Shown piece after piece: positions 1 through 8,131 of a stretch of DNA of 13,957 bases; the first letter of the stretch is position 1, and each line of letters opens with the position of its first letter. The stretch is from the NCBI GenBank assembly GCA_905199135.1, contig CAJKFC010000052.1:1-13957 (forward strand), in the 5' to 3' direction. The notes beneath the pieces are model-generated. The model ran no database searches and was not told where the DNA came from. It worked only from the letters and a program-made list of their open reading frames with translations. The DNA comes from an uncultured Eubacteriales bacterium. Lineage in GTDB: Bacteria > Bacillota > Clostridia > Oscillospirales > Butyricicoccaceae. A program made the translations under genes and the position numbers.

Positions 1-2064
1 ATAACTGCAAGGGGAAACTATGTCAATCACCCCGAGTACGGAATGCAGTTTGCCGTGGAGTATCTGGAAAGGGCTCTGCCCAAAGAAGCCGTCGGCATGT
101 ATGAGTATCTTGCTTCGAGGGCGATAAAGGGCATAGGTCCGAAAACCGCTCGCCTTATAGTCGAGGAGTTCGGAGCCGACACCTTTGATATTATCGCTTC
201 GCAGCCGGAAGAGCTGGTGAAAATCAAGGGAATAAGCAGAGAGAAGGCCATGGACATATCCTATTCCTTCAATCAGCAGAACACAATGAAGATGATTCTG
301 GATTTTCTTCTCAAATACGAGCTGCCGCTGGGGTTTGCGGCAGGGCTTTATCAGGAATACGGGGAGCATGCCGTTAAGATAATAAAAGATGACCCTTATC
401 TGCTCTGCAAAGAGAGGTTTGACCTCAGTTTTGACAGGGCGGACAGTGTGGCGGCCGATCTCGGTATAGAGGGAGATACACCGATAAGACTTAGGGCGGC
501 TATTCTGTATGAACTGACCTTCAATCTTCAGAGCGGCCATGTCTTTATACCCAGAAACAAGCTCATAAAGATAGCGGCGGGACTTTGCGGCGAAAATGAA
601 GAGAGCGTCAAACAGCAGCTCGATTGGCTGTGCGAGACTGGAAGCGTTGTGGAGGAGATAATATCCGATAAGAGGATATGCTACCTGCAAAATTATTACT
701 CATATGAGAATTTTGTAGCTCAAAGTGTTGCGCGCCTTGCAAAAATGAAGCTGGAAAAACCGAAAGATTTGGACAGACAGTGCGAAAAGGTGCAAAGCGG
801 TCTCAGTATACTTTTAAATGAGGAACAGAAGAACGCTATGACTGCACCATTTGAAAACGGGATATCTGTAATAACAGGCGGCCCGGGTACAGGAAAAACC
901 ACGGCAATTTTGGGCCTTATAAAGCTGTTTGAGCATTATAATATGAAGATAACCCTTGCGGCTCCCACAGGCAGGGCGGCGAAAAGAGTTACCGAGTTGT
1001 GCGGAATGGAGGCCAAGACGATACACAGGCTTTTGGAGGGCACATATTCCAAGCAGGAAGGGATTATGAGATTTAAAAGAAATCTCGAAAATCCCCTCGA
1101 TACCGATGTGCTGATAATAGACGAGGGCTCTATGGTCGACATGAAACTGGCGGCGTCGGTGTTCTATGCCCTCAAGCCACACACAAGGGTGGTCTTTGTG
1201 GGAGACAGGGATCAGCTGCCGCCCGTGGGCTCGGGAGCGTTTTTCAGTGACATAGTCGAATCGAGATATGTCTATGCTACAAGGCTCAGCTATGTGTTCA
1301 GGCAGGGAGAGGGCAGTAAAATAGTCGAAAATGCTCACTGCATAAACAGCGGAATATATCCCGATCTCGACCTTAACAGAGGCGATTTCTACTTTGCCGA
1401 GGTGAAGAGCTCCAAAGGAGCCACAGACAATATCGTCTCCCTCATGTGCGACAGAATTCCGAAAGCTTTCGGAATTGACACTTCGGAAATACAGGTGATA
1501 TGCCCCACAAGGCAGATGAGCTGCGGTACATATTCTCTCAATAAGCTTTTGCAGCAGAGGATAAACCCTTCAAAAAACAAAAAGAACGAGCTAAAGTTCG
1601 GTTCGGTGGAGTTCAGAACGGGCGACAGGGTCATGCAGATAAAAAACAACTATGATATCCTGTGGGTCAAACTTGACACGGGAGAGGTTGGTTCGGGTAT
1701 TTTCAACGGCGACACGGGAATAATAACCGAGATAGACAAATCATCGGGAGTTATGAAGATAGTGTTTGATGAAAGGGAGGCAGCATATTCCTTTGATCAG
1801 TTGGGGCAGATTGAACACGCCTACGCCATAACCGTCCACAAATCTCAGGGCAGTGAGTATGACGCCGTAATAATTCCCGTCTTTGAGATGCCCGAGAGAC
1901 TGCGCAACCGCAGCATACTGTATACCGCTGTCACAAGGGCGAAAAAATTGCTCATTCTGGTGGGAGCCAGAGATGTGGTGGAAAATATGGTGGACTCTAA
2001 CAATAAGAACAAGCGTTACAGCGCCTTGAAAACAAGGATCAGGTACTACTATGAAAATAGCTGA
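1..2064 (+). CDS. recD2: RecD2-family ATP-dependent DNA helicase (5' end outside window)
   Basis: Superfamily 1B 5'-3' DNA helicase of the RecD2 type, which acts in DNA repair without RecBC. The frame is open from base 1, so the first Met at 43 is probably internal and about 50 N-terminal residues are missing compared with the usual ~740 aa. Numbering from that Met, a helix-hairpin-helix region with the GIGPKTA motif lies at about 30-65. Walker A GGPGTGKT is at 279-286, the Walker B DEGSMVD at 360-366, GDRDQLPPVGSG at about 387-398, and the late helicase motifs TVHKSQGSE at 597-605 and YTAVTRAKK at about 626-634. The long N-terminal part before Walker A separates it from RecBCD-type RecD. Its stop codon lies inside comFC (14-bp overlap), so the two are probably co-transcribed. 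Family assignment is firm; the repair role is inferred from the family. Confidence 0.95.
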   Translation: MTARGNYVNHPEYGMQFAVEYLERALPKEAVGMYEYLASRAIKGIGPKTARLIVEEFGADTFDIIASQPEELVKIKGISREKAMDISYSFNQQNTMKMILDFLLKYELPLGFAAGLYQEYGEHAVKIIKDDPYLLCKERFDLSFDRADSVAADLGIEGDTPIRLRAAILYELTFNLQSGHVFIPRNKLIKIAAGLCGENEESVKQQLDWLCETGSVVEEIISDKRICYLQNYYSYENFVAQSVARLAKMKLEKPKDLDRQCEKVQSGLSILLNEEQKNAMTAPFENGISVITGGPGTGKTTAILGLIKLFEHYNMKITLAAPTGRAAKRVTELCGMEAKTIHRLLEGTYSKQEGIMRFKRNLENPLDTDVLIIDEGSMVDMKLAASVFYALKPHTRVVFVGDRDQLPPVGSGAFFSDIVESRYVYATRLSYVFRQGEGSKIVENAHCINSGIYPDLDLNRGDFYFAEVKSSKGATDNIVSLMCDRIPKAFGIDTSEIQVICPTRQMSCGTYSLNKLLQQRINPSKNKKNELKFGSVEFRTGDRVMQIKNNYDILWVKLDTGEVGSGIFNGDTGIITEIDKSSGVMKIVFDEREAAYSFDQLGQIEHAYAITVHKSQGSEYDAVIIPVFEMPERLRNRSILYTAVTRAKKLLILVGARDVVENMVDSNNKNKRYSALKTRIRYYYENS

Positions 2065-2689
2065 TCTTCTGTTTCCCAAAAGATGCCCCATATGCAGAGA
2101 GCTTGTCAAAAATGAAGAGCTGATATGCGAGAAGTGCCTTAAAGAGGAAAAACTTTTCAAGATTCAGCCTGTTATGAAAAAGACACCCTTTGTAGATGAG
2201 AAAATAGCGGCGGCATGGTATAGAGGCGATGTCAGAAAAGCAGTTCACAGATTTAAGTTCAATTTCAAGCCGGGTTATGCCAAGCCGTTTGCCTTTTACA
2301 TATACAGACAGTATGTGCTGGAAAAGATGAGCTGCGACATCATAACATATGTTCCGTCGAATTGGTATAAAATATTCCGCAGAGGATACAATCAGGCAGA
2401 GCTTTTGGCACTGGAGCTTTCAAAATTTACGGGGAAGCCTGTTATAAAAACTGTGAGGAAAACCCGAAACACCAAAAGCATGTACAAGCTGGACGACGCC
2501 CAAAGAAGAGCCAATGTCATGGGAGCCTTTGAACTGTGCTGTGAAAAGGGCAAAATAGACGGCAAAAGTGTGCTCATAGTCGACGATATACTGACAAGCG
2601 GAGCCACTGTTTCGGAAATGGCGAAGGTTTTGAAAATCGGCGGCACCGAAAGAGTGTCATGCGCCGTATTTGCCTGTAAAAAACAATAA
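2051..2689 (+). CDS. comFC: ComF family protein (ComFC-like phosphoribosyltransferase-fold protein)
   Basis: A 212-aa ComF/GntX-type protein, associated with DNA uptake and processing during transformation. An N-terminal zinc-finger-like set CPIC...CEKC (Cys12, 15, 26, 29) is followed by a type I phosphoribosyltransferase-like domain. That domain ends in the PRPP-binding loop VLIVDDILTSGAT at 174-186. Length is normal for the family. The ATG lies inside the end of recD2, so translation is probably coupled; the only upstream purine stretch is weak (AAGG about 13 nt away). The helicase partner ComFA is not in view. Without other competence genes here, a role in transformation is only a family-based guess. 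Confidence 0.92.
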   Translation: MKIADLLFPKRCPICRELVKNEELICEKCLKEEKLFKIQPVMKKTPFVDEKIAAAWYRGDVRKAVHRFKFNFKPGYAKPFAFYIYRQYVLEKMSCDIITYVPSNWYKIFRRGYNQAELLALELSKFTGKPVIKTVRKTRNTKSMYKLDDAQRRANVMGAFELCCEKGKIDGKSVLIVDDILTSGATVSEMAKVLKIGGTERVSCAVFACKKQ

Positions 2690-2695
2690 AAAGTA

Positions 2696-2724
2696 TTGAA
2701 AAAAGAAAAAATATTGGTTATAAT
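2696..2724 (+). promoter_or_regulatory. Sigma-A-type promoter of mreB
   Basis: TTGAAA at 2696-2701 and TATAAT at 2719-2724 are separated by exactly 17 bp, just after the comFC stop codon. An AGAGG ribosome binding site at 2746-2750 stands 7 nt before the mreB ATG. This gives mreB its own strong start independent of recD2-comFC. Confidence 0.85.
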
Positions 2725-2757
2725 ATAAATATATAGACTTGGAAAAGAGGTAAAGAT

Positions 2758-3783
2758 ATGTCCGCAAGAGATATTGGTATCGATCTCGGTACCGCTTCGA
2801 TATTGGTATATGTCAAGGGCAAGGGAATTGAGCTGTGCGAGCCCTCTGTCGTTGCGATAGATGTAAATACAAACAAGATAAAGGCCGTCGGAGAGGACGC
2901 TCAGAAAATGCTGGGCAGAACTCCCGGGAACATAGTCGCCGTGCGTCCTTTGAGAGAGGGCGTCATTTCCGACTATGTGATGACCGAAAAGATGATAAAG
3001 GAATTTATCAAAAAAGTTCTCGGCTTCCGCCTTATAAAGCCCAATGTAGTGGTGTGCATTCCCAGCATAATCACCGAGGTTGAGGAGAGAGCTGTTACAG
3101 ACGCATGCCTTCAGGCAGGCGCAAAACGAGTATTTCTCATAGAGGAGCCTGTTGCAGCGGCAATAGGCGCAGGCATAGATATTTCCAAGCCCGAGGGAAA
3201 TATGGTGGTTGATATCGGCGGCGGAACTGCCGACATAGCTGTTATATCTCTCGGCGGCATAGTCGAGTCCACATCGATAAAGACGGGCGGAGACAAGTTT
3301 GACGAAGCCATAGTCAAATACATCAGAAAGAAGCACAATGTTCTCATTGGCGAGAGAACGGCAGAAGAGATCAAGATGGAGATAGGCTGTGTATATCCCA
3401 GACCCGAGGATATAAAGACCACAGTCAAGGGAAGATGTCTAATTACAGGTCTGCCCAAGACATTTGAGGTCAGCTCCGAAGAGATAAGAGAAGCCTTTGA
3501 AGAGGTCGCCGCAAAGATACTCGAGGCTACTCACAGCGTTCTCGAGCGCACCGCTCCCGAACTGGTGGGCGATGTGTCGACAAACGGCATAGTCATGACA
3601 GGCGGCGGAAGCCTTGTGTATGGCTTTGACAAGCTGATAGCCGAAAAGACGGGTATACCTACAAGAGTTGCCGACGAGGCGATTTCCTGCGTAGCCTACG
3701 GTACAGGAAAAGTTTTGGACAACATTCAGATGATGAGCGACGGCGCCCTTGTTTCGAGCAGAAGGCGCATGAGCACCATATAA
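2758..3783 (+). CDS. mreB: Rod shape-determining protein, MreB/Mbl family
   Basis: Bacterial actin homologue of 341 aa that forms membrane-associated filaments directing peptidoglycan synthesis along the cell wall. The phosphate-1 loop IGIDLGTASILVY is at about 7-19, followed by EPSVVAID and GRTPGN. VVVCIPS, EEPVAAAIGAG, the phosphate-2 loop VVDIGGGTADIAV and the adenosine motif VMTGGGSLVYG all occur in actin-fold order. The start fits the AGAGG ribosome binding site and the typical N-terminus. MreC and MreD genes do not follow, and a terminator comes straight after the stop. This is therefore a single-gene unit, as Mbl/MreBH paralogues often are. Which of MreB, Mbl or MreBH it is cannot be decided from the sequence alone. 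Confidence 0.95.
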   Translation: MSARDIGIDLGTASILVYVKGKGIELCEPSVVAIDVNTNKIKAVGEDAQKMLGRTPGNIVAVRPLREGVISDYVMTEKMIKEFIKKVLGFRLIKPNVVVCIPSIITEVEERAVTDACLQAGAKRVFLIEEPVAAAIGAGIDISKPEGNMVVDIGGGTADIAVISLGGIVESTSIKTGGDKFDEAIVKYIRKKHNVLIGERTAEEIKMEIGCVYPRPEDIKTTVKGRCLITGLPKTFEVSSEEIREAFEEVAAKILEATHSVLERTAPELVGDVSTNGIVMTGGGSLVYGFDKLIAEKTGIPTRVADEAISCVAYGTGKVLDNIQMMSDGALVSSRRRMSTI

Positions 3784-3792
3784 AACAGAATA

Positions 3793-3824
3793 AAAAAAGG
3801 AGAAGCGACAGCTTCTCCTTTTTT
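3793..3824. terminator. Bidirectional rho-independent terminator between mreB and the rpe operon
   Basis: AAAAAAGGAGAAGC (3793-3806) and GCTTCTCCTTTTTT (3811-3824) form a 14-bp stem with a GACA loop. The T-run on the plus strand and the A-run that becomes a T-run on the minus strand make it work in both directions. It sits between the 3' ends of mreB (plus) and the small membrane protein gene (minus). Confidence 0.9.
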
Positions 3825-3833
3825 ATTAGGACT

Positions 3834-4106
3834 TTATTTATTTTTGTTTTTAAAGAACACTATGGCATAGGCAAATAAAGTCAGAGCTATGACAACAGCG
3901 AGATGGATAACGAGGCTGATTCCGAAAAACATAATCCGATGCTCATTGTCGCTTAAAATTGAGGGCATAGCCGCTATACTTACAATGACCGATAACGCGG
4001 CCGAAATAAGCGGGGCAGTCCAAAGGTATTTTCTTTTAAAGAAGAATACAAGGGCTACCGACAACACAGGTATAACTCCGAATACAGATATGTTCCACCA
4101 ATCCAT
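3834..4106 (-). CDS. Small hypothetical three-TM membrane protein
   Basis: A 90-aa protein I cannot name. Three hydrophobic segments are clear: residues ~8-22 (VFGVIPVLSVALVFFF region), ~29-47 and ~58-82, with a basic KRK between the first two and a lysine/asparagine-rich C-terminus (FFKNKNK). The overall look recalls small three- or four-helix Bacillota membrane proteins such as YesK/DUF2651, but this resemblance is weak. I chose the ATG at 4106-4104 over an in-frame TTG 18 nt upstream because AAAGGG lies at a proper distance before the ATG and the TTG has no ribosome binding site. It is the last gene of the minus-strand operon, 24 nt after rpe, and ends at the bidirectional terminator. Confidence 0.75.
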   Translation of the reverse strand: MDWWNISVFGVIPVLSVALVFFFKRKYLWTAPLISAALSVIVSIAAMPSILSDNEHRIMFFGISLVIHLAVVIALTLFAYAIVFFKNKNK

Positions 4107-4130
4107 AGAATCACCCTTTAACAAAATTAT

Positions 4131-4778
4131 TTATATGGCCTTAAAAGCCTTTACCGTCTGCTCTATATTTTCAGCTCCGAAAACCGCCGAGCCTGCTACA
4201 AGTATATCACAGCCGGCAGCCACCACTTCGGCGGCGTTTTTAAGGTTGATTCCGCCGTCGATTTCTATTTCACAGTTCAGTCCTTCGGCATCTATCTTTT
4301 TTCTCAGAGCCTTTACCTTGTCCAAAGAATCGGGCATAAAGCTCTGTCCTCCGAAGCCGGGCTCAACAGACATGACGAGCACCATGTCCAAAAGATGAAG
4401 ATAGGGGAATACCGCCTCGGCAGGAGTTGCGGGCTTTATGGTTACGGCAGCCTTTTTTCCTGCCGCCTTGATTTCCTTTATCAGCTTCTCGGCGTCGCAT
4501 TCGGCTTCAATGTGGAAGTTGACAAGGTCGGCGCCCGCCTTGATGAAAGCAGGTACATATTTTTCGGGGTCGGAGATCATCAGATGAACATCCAAAAAGG
4601 CGTCTGTGGCCTTTCTCAAAGAGGAGACAACGGGCACGCCTATGGATATGTTGGGCACAAAATGTCCGTCCATGACATCTACATGCACCCAGTCTGCGCC
4701 GGCTTTTACGACTTTTTCAACATCTCTTTGGAGGTTGGCAAAGTCGGCCGACAGAATAGAGGGGGAGAGTTTTGCCAT
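4131..4778 (-). CDS. rpe: Ribulose-phosphate 3-epimerase
   Basis: Interconverts D-ribulose 5-phosphate and D-xylulose 5-phosphate in the cytosolic pentose phosphate pathway. The 215-aa product is a full-length TIM barrel. It opens with the family signature LSPSILSADF and has HVDVMDGHFVPN at 32-43. The four expected metal ligands are present: His32, Asp34, His65 and Asp174 (EIDGGIN). Asp34 and Asp174 are also the catalytic acid/base pair. VEPGFGGQ at 138-145 forms the phosphate-side loop. AAAGGTGG upstream is a good ribosome binding site and lies in the 14-nt gap after the AEC transporter gene, indicating one transcript. Neighbouring genes do not include other pentose phosphate enzymes. Confidence 0.97.
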   Translation of the reverse strand: MAKLSPSILSADFANLQRDVEKVVKAGADWVHVDVMDGHFVPNISIGVPVVSSLRKATDAFLDVHLMISDPEKYVPAFIKAGADLVNFHIEAECDAEKLIKEIKAAGKKAAVTIKPATPAEAVFPYLHLLDMVLVMSVEPGFGGQSFMPDSLDKVKALRKKIDAEGLNCEIEIDGGINLKNAAEVVAAGCDILVAGSAVFGAENIEQTVKAFKAI

Positions 4779-4792
4779 TTTTTATACCACCT

Positions 4793-5737
4793 TTACGCAA
4801 ATATCTTTTCGAGAATAAATACCATGACGGGTATTACGGCCACACCCATTACACAGGTGAAGGCCAGAGCCTGTGCCACGCACTTGTCGTTGGCCTTGTA
4901 GGCTCCCGCCAAAATGACCGCCTGATTCATGACAGGCATGGCGCCTACCGTAGTGAATACCTTGGCGATGTCCGAAGGCACCTTGAACAGCAGGCATGAT
5001 ACTATGATTACCGCAGGGGCGATTAGATATCGGCCCACTATGCCGAGAGCCGCCGTGCGCGAAAGCTTAAATGCTCTCTTGCCCATATCGCACAGAAGAA
5101 AAGCTATGAGAAGCATCGAAAGAGGTGTCACCATGCCGCCCATGTAGTCCAAAGCACCCGTCAGGAAGGACGGGAGAGACAGGCCGGAAAGATTTAAGAT
5201 ACTGCCGAAGATGAAAGCGAGAAGGGGAGCAGAGAATATCTGCTTCATTTTCTGCGACAGTCTGACACTTGCGCTTCCGCCGTCAGAGGCTATGCCCGGA
5301 ACGATAAGGCTCCAGAAGCAAACTGTATTCGACAGGAAGCAGGCGGTGACAAAGGGTATTGTGGATTCACCGTATATGGCCGTCGTCACAGGAAGACCGA
5401 TGAATATGGTGTTGGACACGGCGAATATCGCCACAAAAATACCGCGCTCTTTTTCGGGAATTCGGAAAAGGCGGGAGCAGATCACGGCGATCACATAGTT
5501 TATAATCTGGGTGACAAAGGGCACGAGAAGAAGTATGCCCATATCGTTTATGAACTCCCATGTGACATTTTCAATGGCGTTGCAGAAAAGCAGAGCAGGA
5601 ACACAGAATTTCATCAAAAGCTTTGAGCAGAAATTATATGTGTTCTGATTCATGAGCTTGTTTTTTACCACCAAAACGCCTATCAAAATCATGGTGATAA
5701 TGGTAAAAATACCATTGAATGCATTGAAAATGGGCAT
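4793..5737 (-). CDS. AEC-family (auxin efflux carrier/malate permease type) transporter
   Basis: A 314-aa integral membrane protein of the auxin efflux carrier (AEC) family, which in bacteria includes malate permeases. The N-terminal half has the family pattern of a helix starting with FTIITMILIGVLV, then KLLMKFCVPALLFCNAI with a mid-membrane proline. A central FAVSNTIFIGLPV motif follows (Asn-Thr-x-Phe-x-Gly-x-Pro), where such proteins carry an unwound transport helix. About ten helices are expected, and the C-terminal half repeats the fold (TVGAMPVMNQAVILAGAY). The ATG is one base after the rarA stop codon and is preceded by AGAGGTG. The substrate cannot be read from the sequence, and the neighbours (rarA, rpe) give no clue. 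Confidence 0.9.
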   Translation of the reverse strand: MPIFNAFNGIFTIITMILIGVLVVKNKLMNQNTYNFCSKLLMKFCVPALLFCNAIENVTWEFINDMGILLLVPFVTQIINYVIAVICSRLFRIPEKERGIFVAIFAVSNTIFIGLPVTTAIYGESTIPFVTACFLSNTVCFWSLIVPGIASDGGSASVRLSQKMKQIFSAPLLAFIFGSILNLSGLSLPSFLTGALDYMGGMVTPLSMLLIAFLLCDMGKRAFKLSRTAALGIVGRYLIAPAVIIVSCLLFKVPSDIAKVFTTVGAMPVMNQAVILAGAYKANDKCVAQALAFTCVMGVAVIPVMVFILEKIFA

Positions 5738-5738
5738 G

Positions 5739-7001
5739 CTACACCTCTTTATTCTTTATCTTGTTCCAATACTGTCTGGCGGCCTGCTCGGTCTTGTTGC
5801 GGCCGTAGGAGTAGTAGGAAACATTTTTCAGCTCATCGGGCATATACTGCTGCTCTATGTAGCTGTTGGGGAAATCGTGGGGATACTTGTATGTAAGTCC
5901 TCTGCCTAACTTTGCGGCTCCGCCGTAATGGGCGTCCTGGAGGTGGGGAGGAGGAGAGTATACCTTTCCGTTTTCCACATCTTTGAGAGCCTTGCCGATA
6001 GCCACGGCCGCCGAGTTGGATTTTGGGGCGGTGGCCAAAAGAATGGCCGCATGGGCGAGAGGAAGCTGTGCTTCGGGCAGTCCCAGCTGCAAAGCGCTGT
6101 CGACACAGGCTTTGGTAACTGCCGCCGCCCTTGGATAGGCGAGACCTATGTCCTCGTTGGCTATGCACAAGAGACGCCTTGCGGGAGAGAGAATATCACC
6201 TGCCGACAGAAGCCTTGCCAGATAATATACGGCGGCGTCGGGGTCGGAGCCTCTTATGGATTTGTGAAAGGCAGAGAGCAGGTCATAGTGGACATCGCCG
6301 TCGCGGTCATATCTGTTGGAGGAGCGCTGAGCGACGGTCTCGGCGTCTTTGAGCCTTATAACTCTGTCACCTGAGAGAGAGGAAACAAGGAGCTCTACCG
6401 TGTTTATTGCCTTTCTCACATCTCCGCCGCTGGCCAAAGCTATATGGGACACCACTCCGTCCTCCACCGTGAAGGGCTCGTCCGTTTCCGACTGAACCTC
6501 TTTTATAACCCTTTCGACAGCCAGAGCTATGTCCTCTTTTTCAACAGGCTTGAATTCAAATACCGTGCTTCGGCTGAGTATAGCATTGAAAACATAGAAA
6601 TAGGGGTTTTCGGTAGTTGAAGCGATTAGGGTTATCTTTCCGCTTTCGGTAAACTCCAAAAGAGACTGCTGCTGTTTTTTGTTGAAATACTGTATCTCGT
6701 CGAGATACAGTAGCACTCCGCCGGGGGAGAGAAAGGTATCGAGAGAGGCAATGATATTTTTTATGTCGTTTGTCGAGGCATTGGTGGCGTTCAGCTTGTG
6801 AAGAGTTCTGTTTGTCCTGTTTGCTATGATCTGAGCCACCGTGGTTTTGCCCGTACCCGACGGACCGTAAAATATCATATTGGGAATGTTTCCGCTTTCA
6901 CATATTCTCGTCAGGATACCGTCTTTTCCCAGAATGTGCTTTTGCCCCACGACCTGATCCAAAGCCGTGGGGCGGTATTTATCGGCAAATGGTCTGTACA
7001 T
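5739..7001 (-). CDS. rarA: Replication-associated recombination protein A (RarA/MgsA AAA+ ATPase)
   Basis: AAA+ ATPase of the RarA/MgsA/WRNIP1 family, a clamp-loader relative that acts at stalled replication forks. The 420-aa product begins with the family hallmark RPxxLDQVVGQ (10-20). It has Walker A GPSGTGKT at 46-53, Walker B LLYLDEI at 97-103 with DE at 101-102, sensor 1 near IASTTENP (126-133) and a sensor-2-like SGGDVRKAINT. The C-terminal tetramerisation region carries ANEDIGLA and HLQDAHYGGAAKLGRG, typical of this family. The ATG follows directly on the stop codon of the M42 peptidase gene (TAAATG), and only a weak purine stretch precedes it. Translation probably depends on ribosomes finishing the upstream gene. 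The identification is secure. Confidence 0.97.
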   Translation of the reverse strand: MYRPFADKYRPTALDQVVGQKHILGKDGILTRICESGNIPNMIFYGPSGTGKTTVAQIIANRTNRTLHKLNATNASTNDIKNIIASLDTFLSPGGVLLYLDEIQYFNKKQQQSLLEFTESGKITLIASTTENPYFYVFNAILSRSTVFEFKPVEKEDIALAVERVIKEVQSETDEPFTVEDGVVSHIALASGGDVRKAINTVELLVSSLSGDRVIRLKDAETVAQRSSNRYDRDGDVHYDLLSAFHKSIRGSDPDAAVYYLARLLSAGDILSPARRLLCIANEDIGLAYPRAAAVTKACVDSALQLGLPEAQLPLAHAAILLATAPKSNSAAVAIGKALKDVENGKVYSPPPHLQDAHYGGAAKLGRGLTYKYPHDFPNSYIEQQYMPDELKNVSYYSYGRNKTEQAARQYWNKIKNKEV

Positions 7002-8030
7002 TTATCCGAGGTATGCGGCGAGAAGGGCGTATGTGTTCTTCAGGCCGTCTACATGGCTTCTCTCATAGCCGTGGGAGGCATAAACGCCGGGGCCGATGAG
7101 GGCGTGTCTGATATCATAGCCTGCCTTGAGGGAGACATTGACATCGGAGCCGTAGAACTGATAGATGTCGACAGCGTAGTCTACGCCGTTTTTCTTGGCG
7201 GCGTTTACGAGATCGGTTGTCAGATCGTAGTTGTAGGGGCCGCCTGCGTCTTTGGCGCAGATGGACACCTGATTTTCCTTGCAGTTGAGTCCGTCGCCTA
7301 CACAGCCCATATCGACAGCGATCATATCCATGACATCAGAGGGGATACCTGCGGCTCCGCCGTGGCCGACCTCTTCATATACGGTAAAGTTGACATATAC
7401 CTTTCTGCCAAACTTGATATCTCCGTCCTTGGAAGCCTTGGCAAGGGTGAGAAGAACGGCTGCCGAAGCCTTATCGTCGAGGAAACGGCTCTTGATAAAT
7501 CCCTTGCTTGTCACTGTGTAGCGGGGATTTACAGCGATAAAGTCGCCGTTATCGATACCGAGAGCCTTTGTATCGGCACAGCTCTTTACAAACTCATCGA
7601 GAACGACCTCCACATTGCCGTCGAAGGCGCGGGGAGCGTTGACATCTTTGTTGACATGGGTAGAGGCATTTTCAATCTGGAATGTGCCCTCATATTTCTG
7701 ACCGTCTCTTGTGATAACGGTGACGGTTTCGGTCTCTGTGTTGTTGGGGTTGAGACCGCCTATGTTGATGACTCTGAGAGCGCCGTTGCTCTTTACGGTC
7801 TTTACGACAGCGCCGAGAGTATCTACATGAGAAGCCAGCATGATTGCGTTGCCCTCGCCTCCGATGTCGCATATAACTCCGCCTTTGTGGAGAGTCTTGG
7901 GGCAAAAGCCCATGGATGTAAGCTCATTTACAAGGTATGCCTGGACTTCCTTTGTATAGCCTGTGGGGCTGGGAATAGAAATGAGATCATGGAGCTTTTC
8001 CATCATGTACTCTTTGAGATTTTCCTTCAT
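7002..8030 (-). CDS. M42-family metallopeptidase (aminopeptidase/FrvX-like)
   Basis: A 342-aa co-catalytic metallo-aminopeptidase of the M42 family, which usually forms cytosolic dodecamers that trim peptides. The dinuclear metal ligands are visible in order: His68 (SHVDTLGA), Asp185 (RFLDDKAS), Glu219/220 (YEEVGHGG), Asp240 (AVDMG) and His320 (SHGYE). A PDZ-like insert lies roughly between residues 75 and 170. The ATG at 8030 has GGAGGT at ideal spacing, so the start is clear. It is the first gene of the operon running through rarA, the AEC transporter, rpe and the small membrane protein. Older annotation names such as endoglucanase for this family are misleading. The substrate is unknown. 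Confidence 0.95.
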   Translation of the reverse strand: MKENLKEYMMEKLHDLISIPSPTGYTKEVQAYLVNELTSMGFCPKTLHKGGVICDIGGEGNAIMLASHVDTLGAVVKTVKSNGALRVINIGGLNPNNTETETVTVITRDGQKYEGTFQIENASTHVNKDVNAPRAFDGNVEVVLDEFVKSCADTKALGIDNGDFIAVNPRYTVTSKGFIKSRFLDDKASAAVLLTLAKASKDGDIKFGRKVYVNFTVYEEVGHGGAAGIPSDVMDMIAVDMGCVGDGLNCKENQVSICAKDAGGPYNYDLTTDLVNAAKKNGVDYAVDIYQFYGSDVNVSLKAGYDIRHALIGPGVYASHGYERSHVDGLKNTYALLAAYLG

Positions 8031-8059
8031 ATTGATACCTCCGAATTATTTGAAATTGC

Positions 8060-8077
8060 GCCGCTTTAAAGAGCGGC
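8060..8077 (-). other. Hairpin in the predicted 5' leader of the M42 operon
   Basis: GCCGCT (8060-8065) and AGCGGC (8072-8077) form a 6-bp GC-rich stem with a 6-nt loop. Given the -10 box at 8097-8102, transcription should start near 8090, which puts the hairpin close to the 5' end of a ~58-nt leader. It has no T-run on either strand, so it is not a terminator. A 5'-end mRNA-stabilising role is a guess. Confidence 0.45.
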
Positions 8078-8096
8078 CTTTGACAAGTCTGATATT

Positions 8097-8125
8097 ATTA
8101 TATCATATGTTGCAGGGAAAAACAA
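8097..8125 (-). promoter_or_regulatory. Sigma-A-type promoter of the M42-rarA-AEC-rpe operon
   Basis: On the minus strand TTGTTT (8125-8120) and TATAAT (8102-8097) are separated by 17 bp. They lie in the gap between the mntP-like stop codon and the M42 peptidase start. No terminator for the mntP-like gene is seen before it, so read-through from upstream is also possible. Confidence 0.75.
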
Positions 8126-8131
8126 CAATAT

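Noticed and set aside
2392..3336. Minus-strand open frame of 314 codons opposite comFC and mreB
   Set aside because: Overlaps two confidently identified genes and the mreB promoter; composition is that of an antisense shadow.
6798..8069. Long plus-strand open frame of 423 codons opposite rarA and the M42 peptidase
   Set aside because: It is the antisense shadow of two secure genes, has no ribosome binding site and reads as low-complexity hydrophobic sequence typical of antisense of these codons.
8060..8077. Hairpin upstream of the M42 gene as a terminator for the mntP-like gene
   Set aside because: No T-run follows on the minus strand, and it lies downstream of the M42 promoter.
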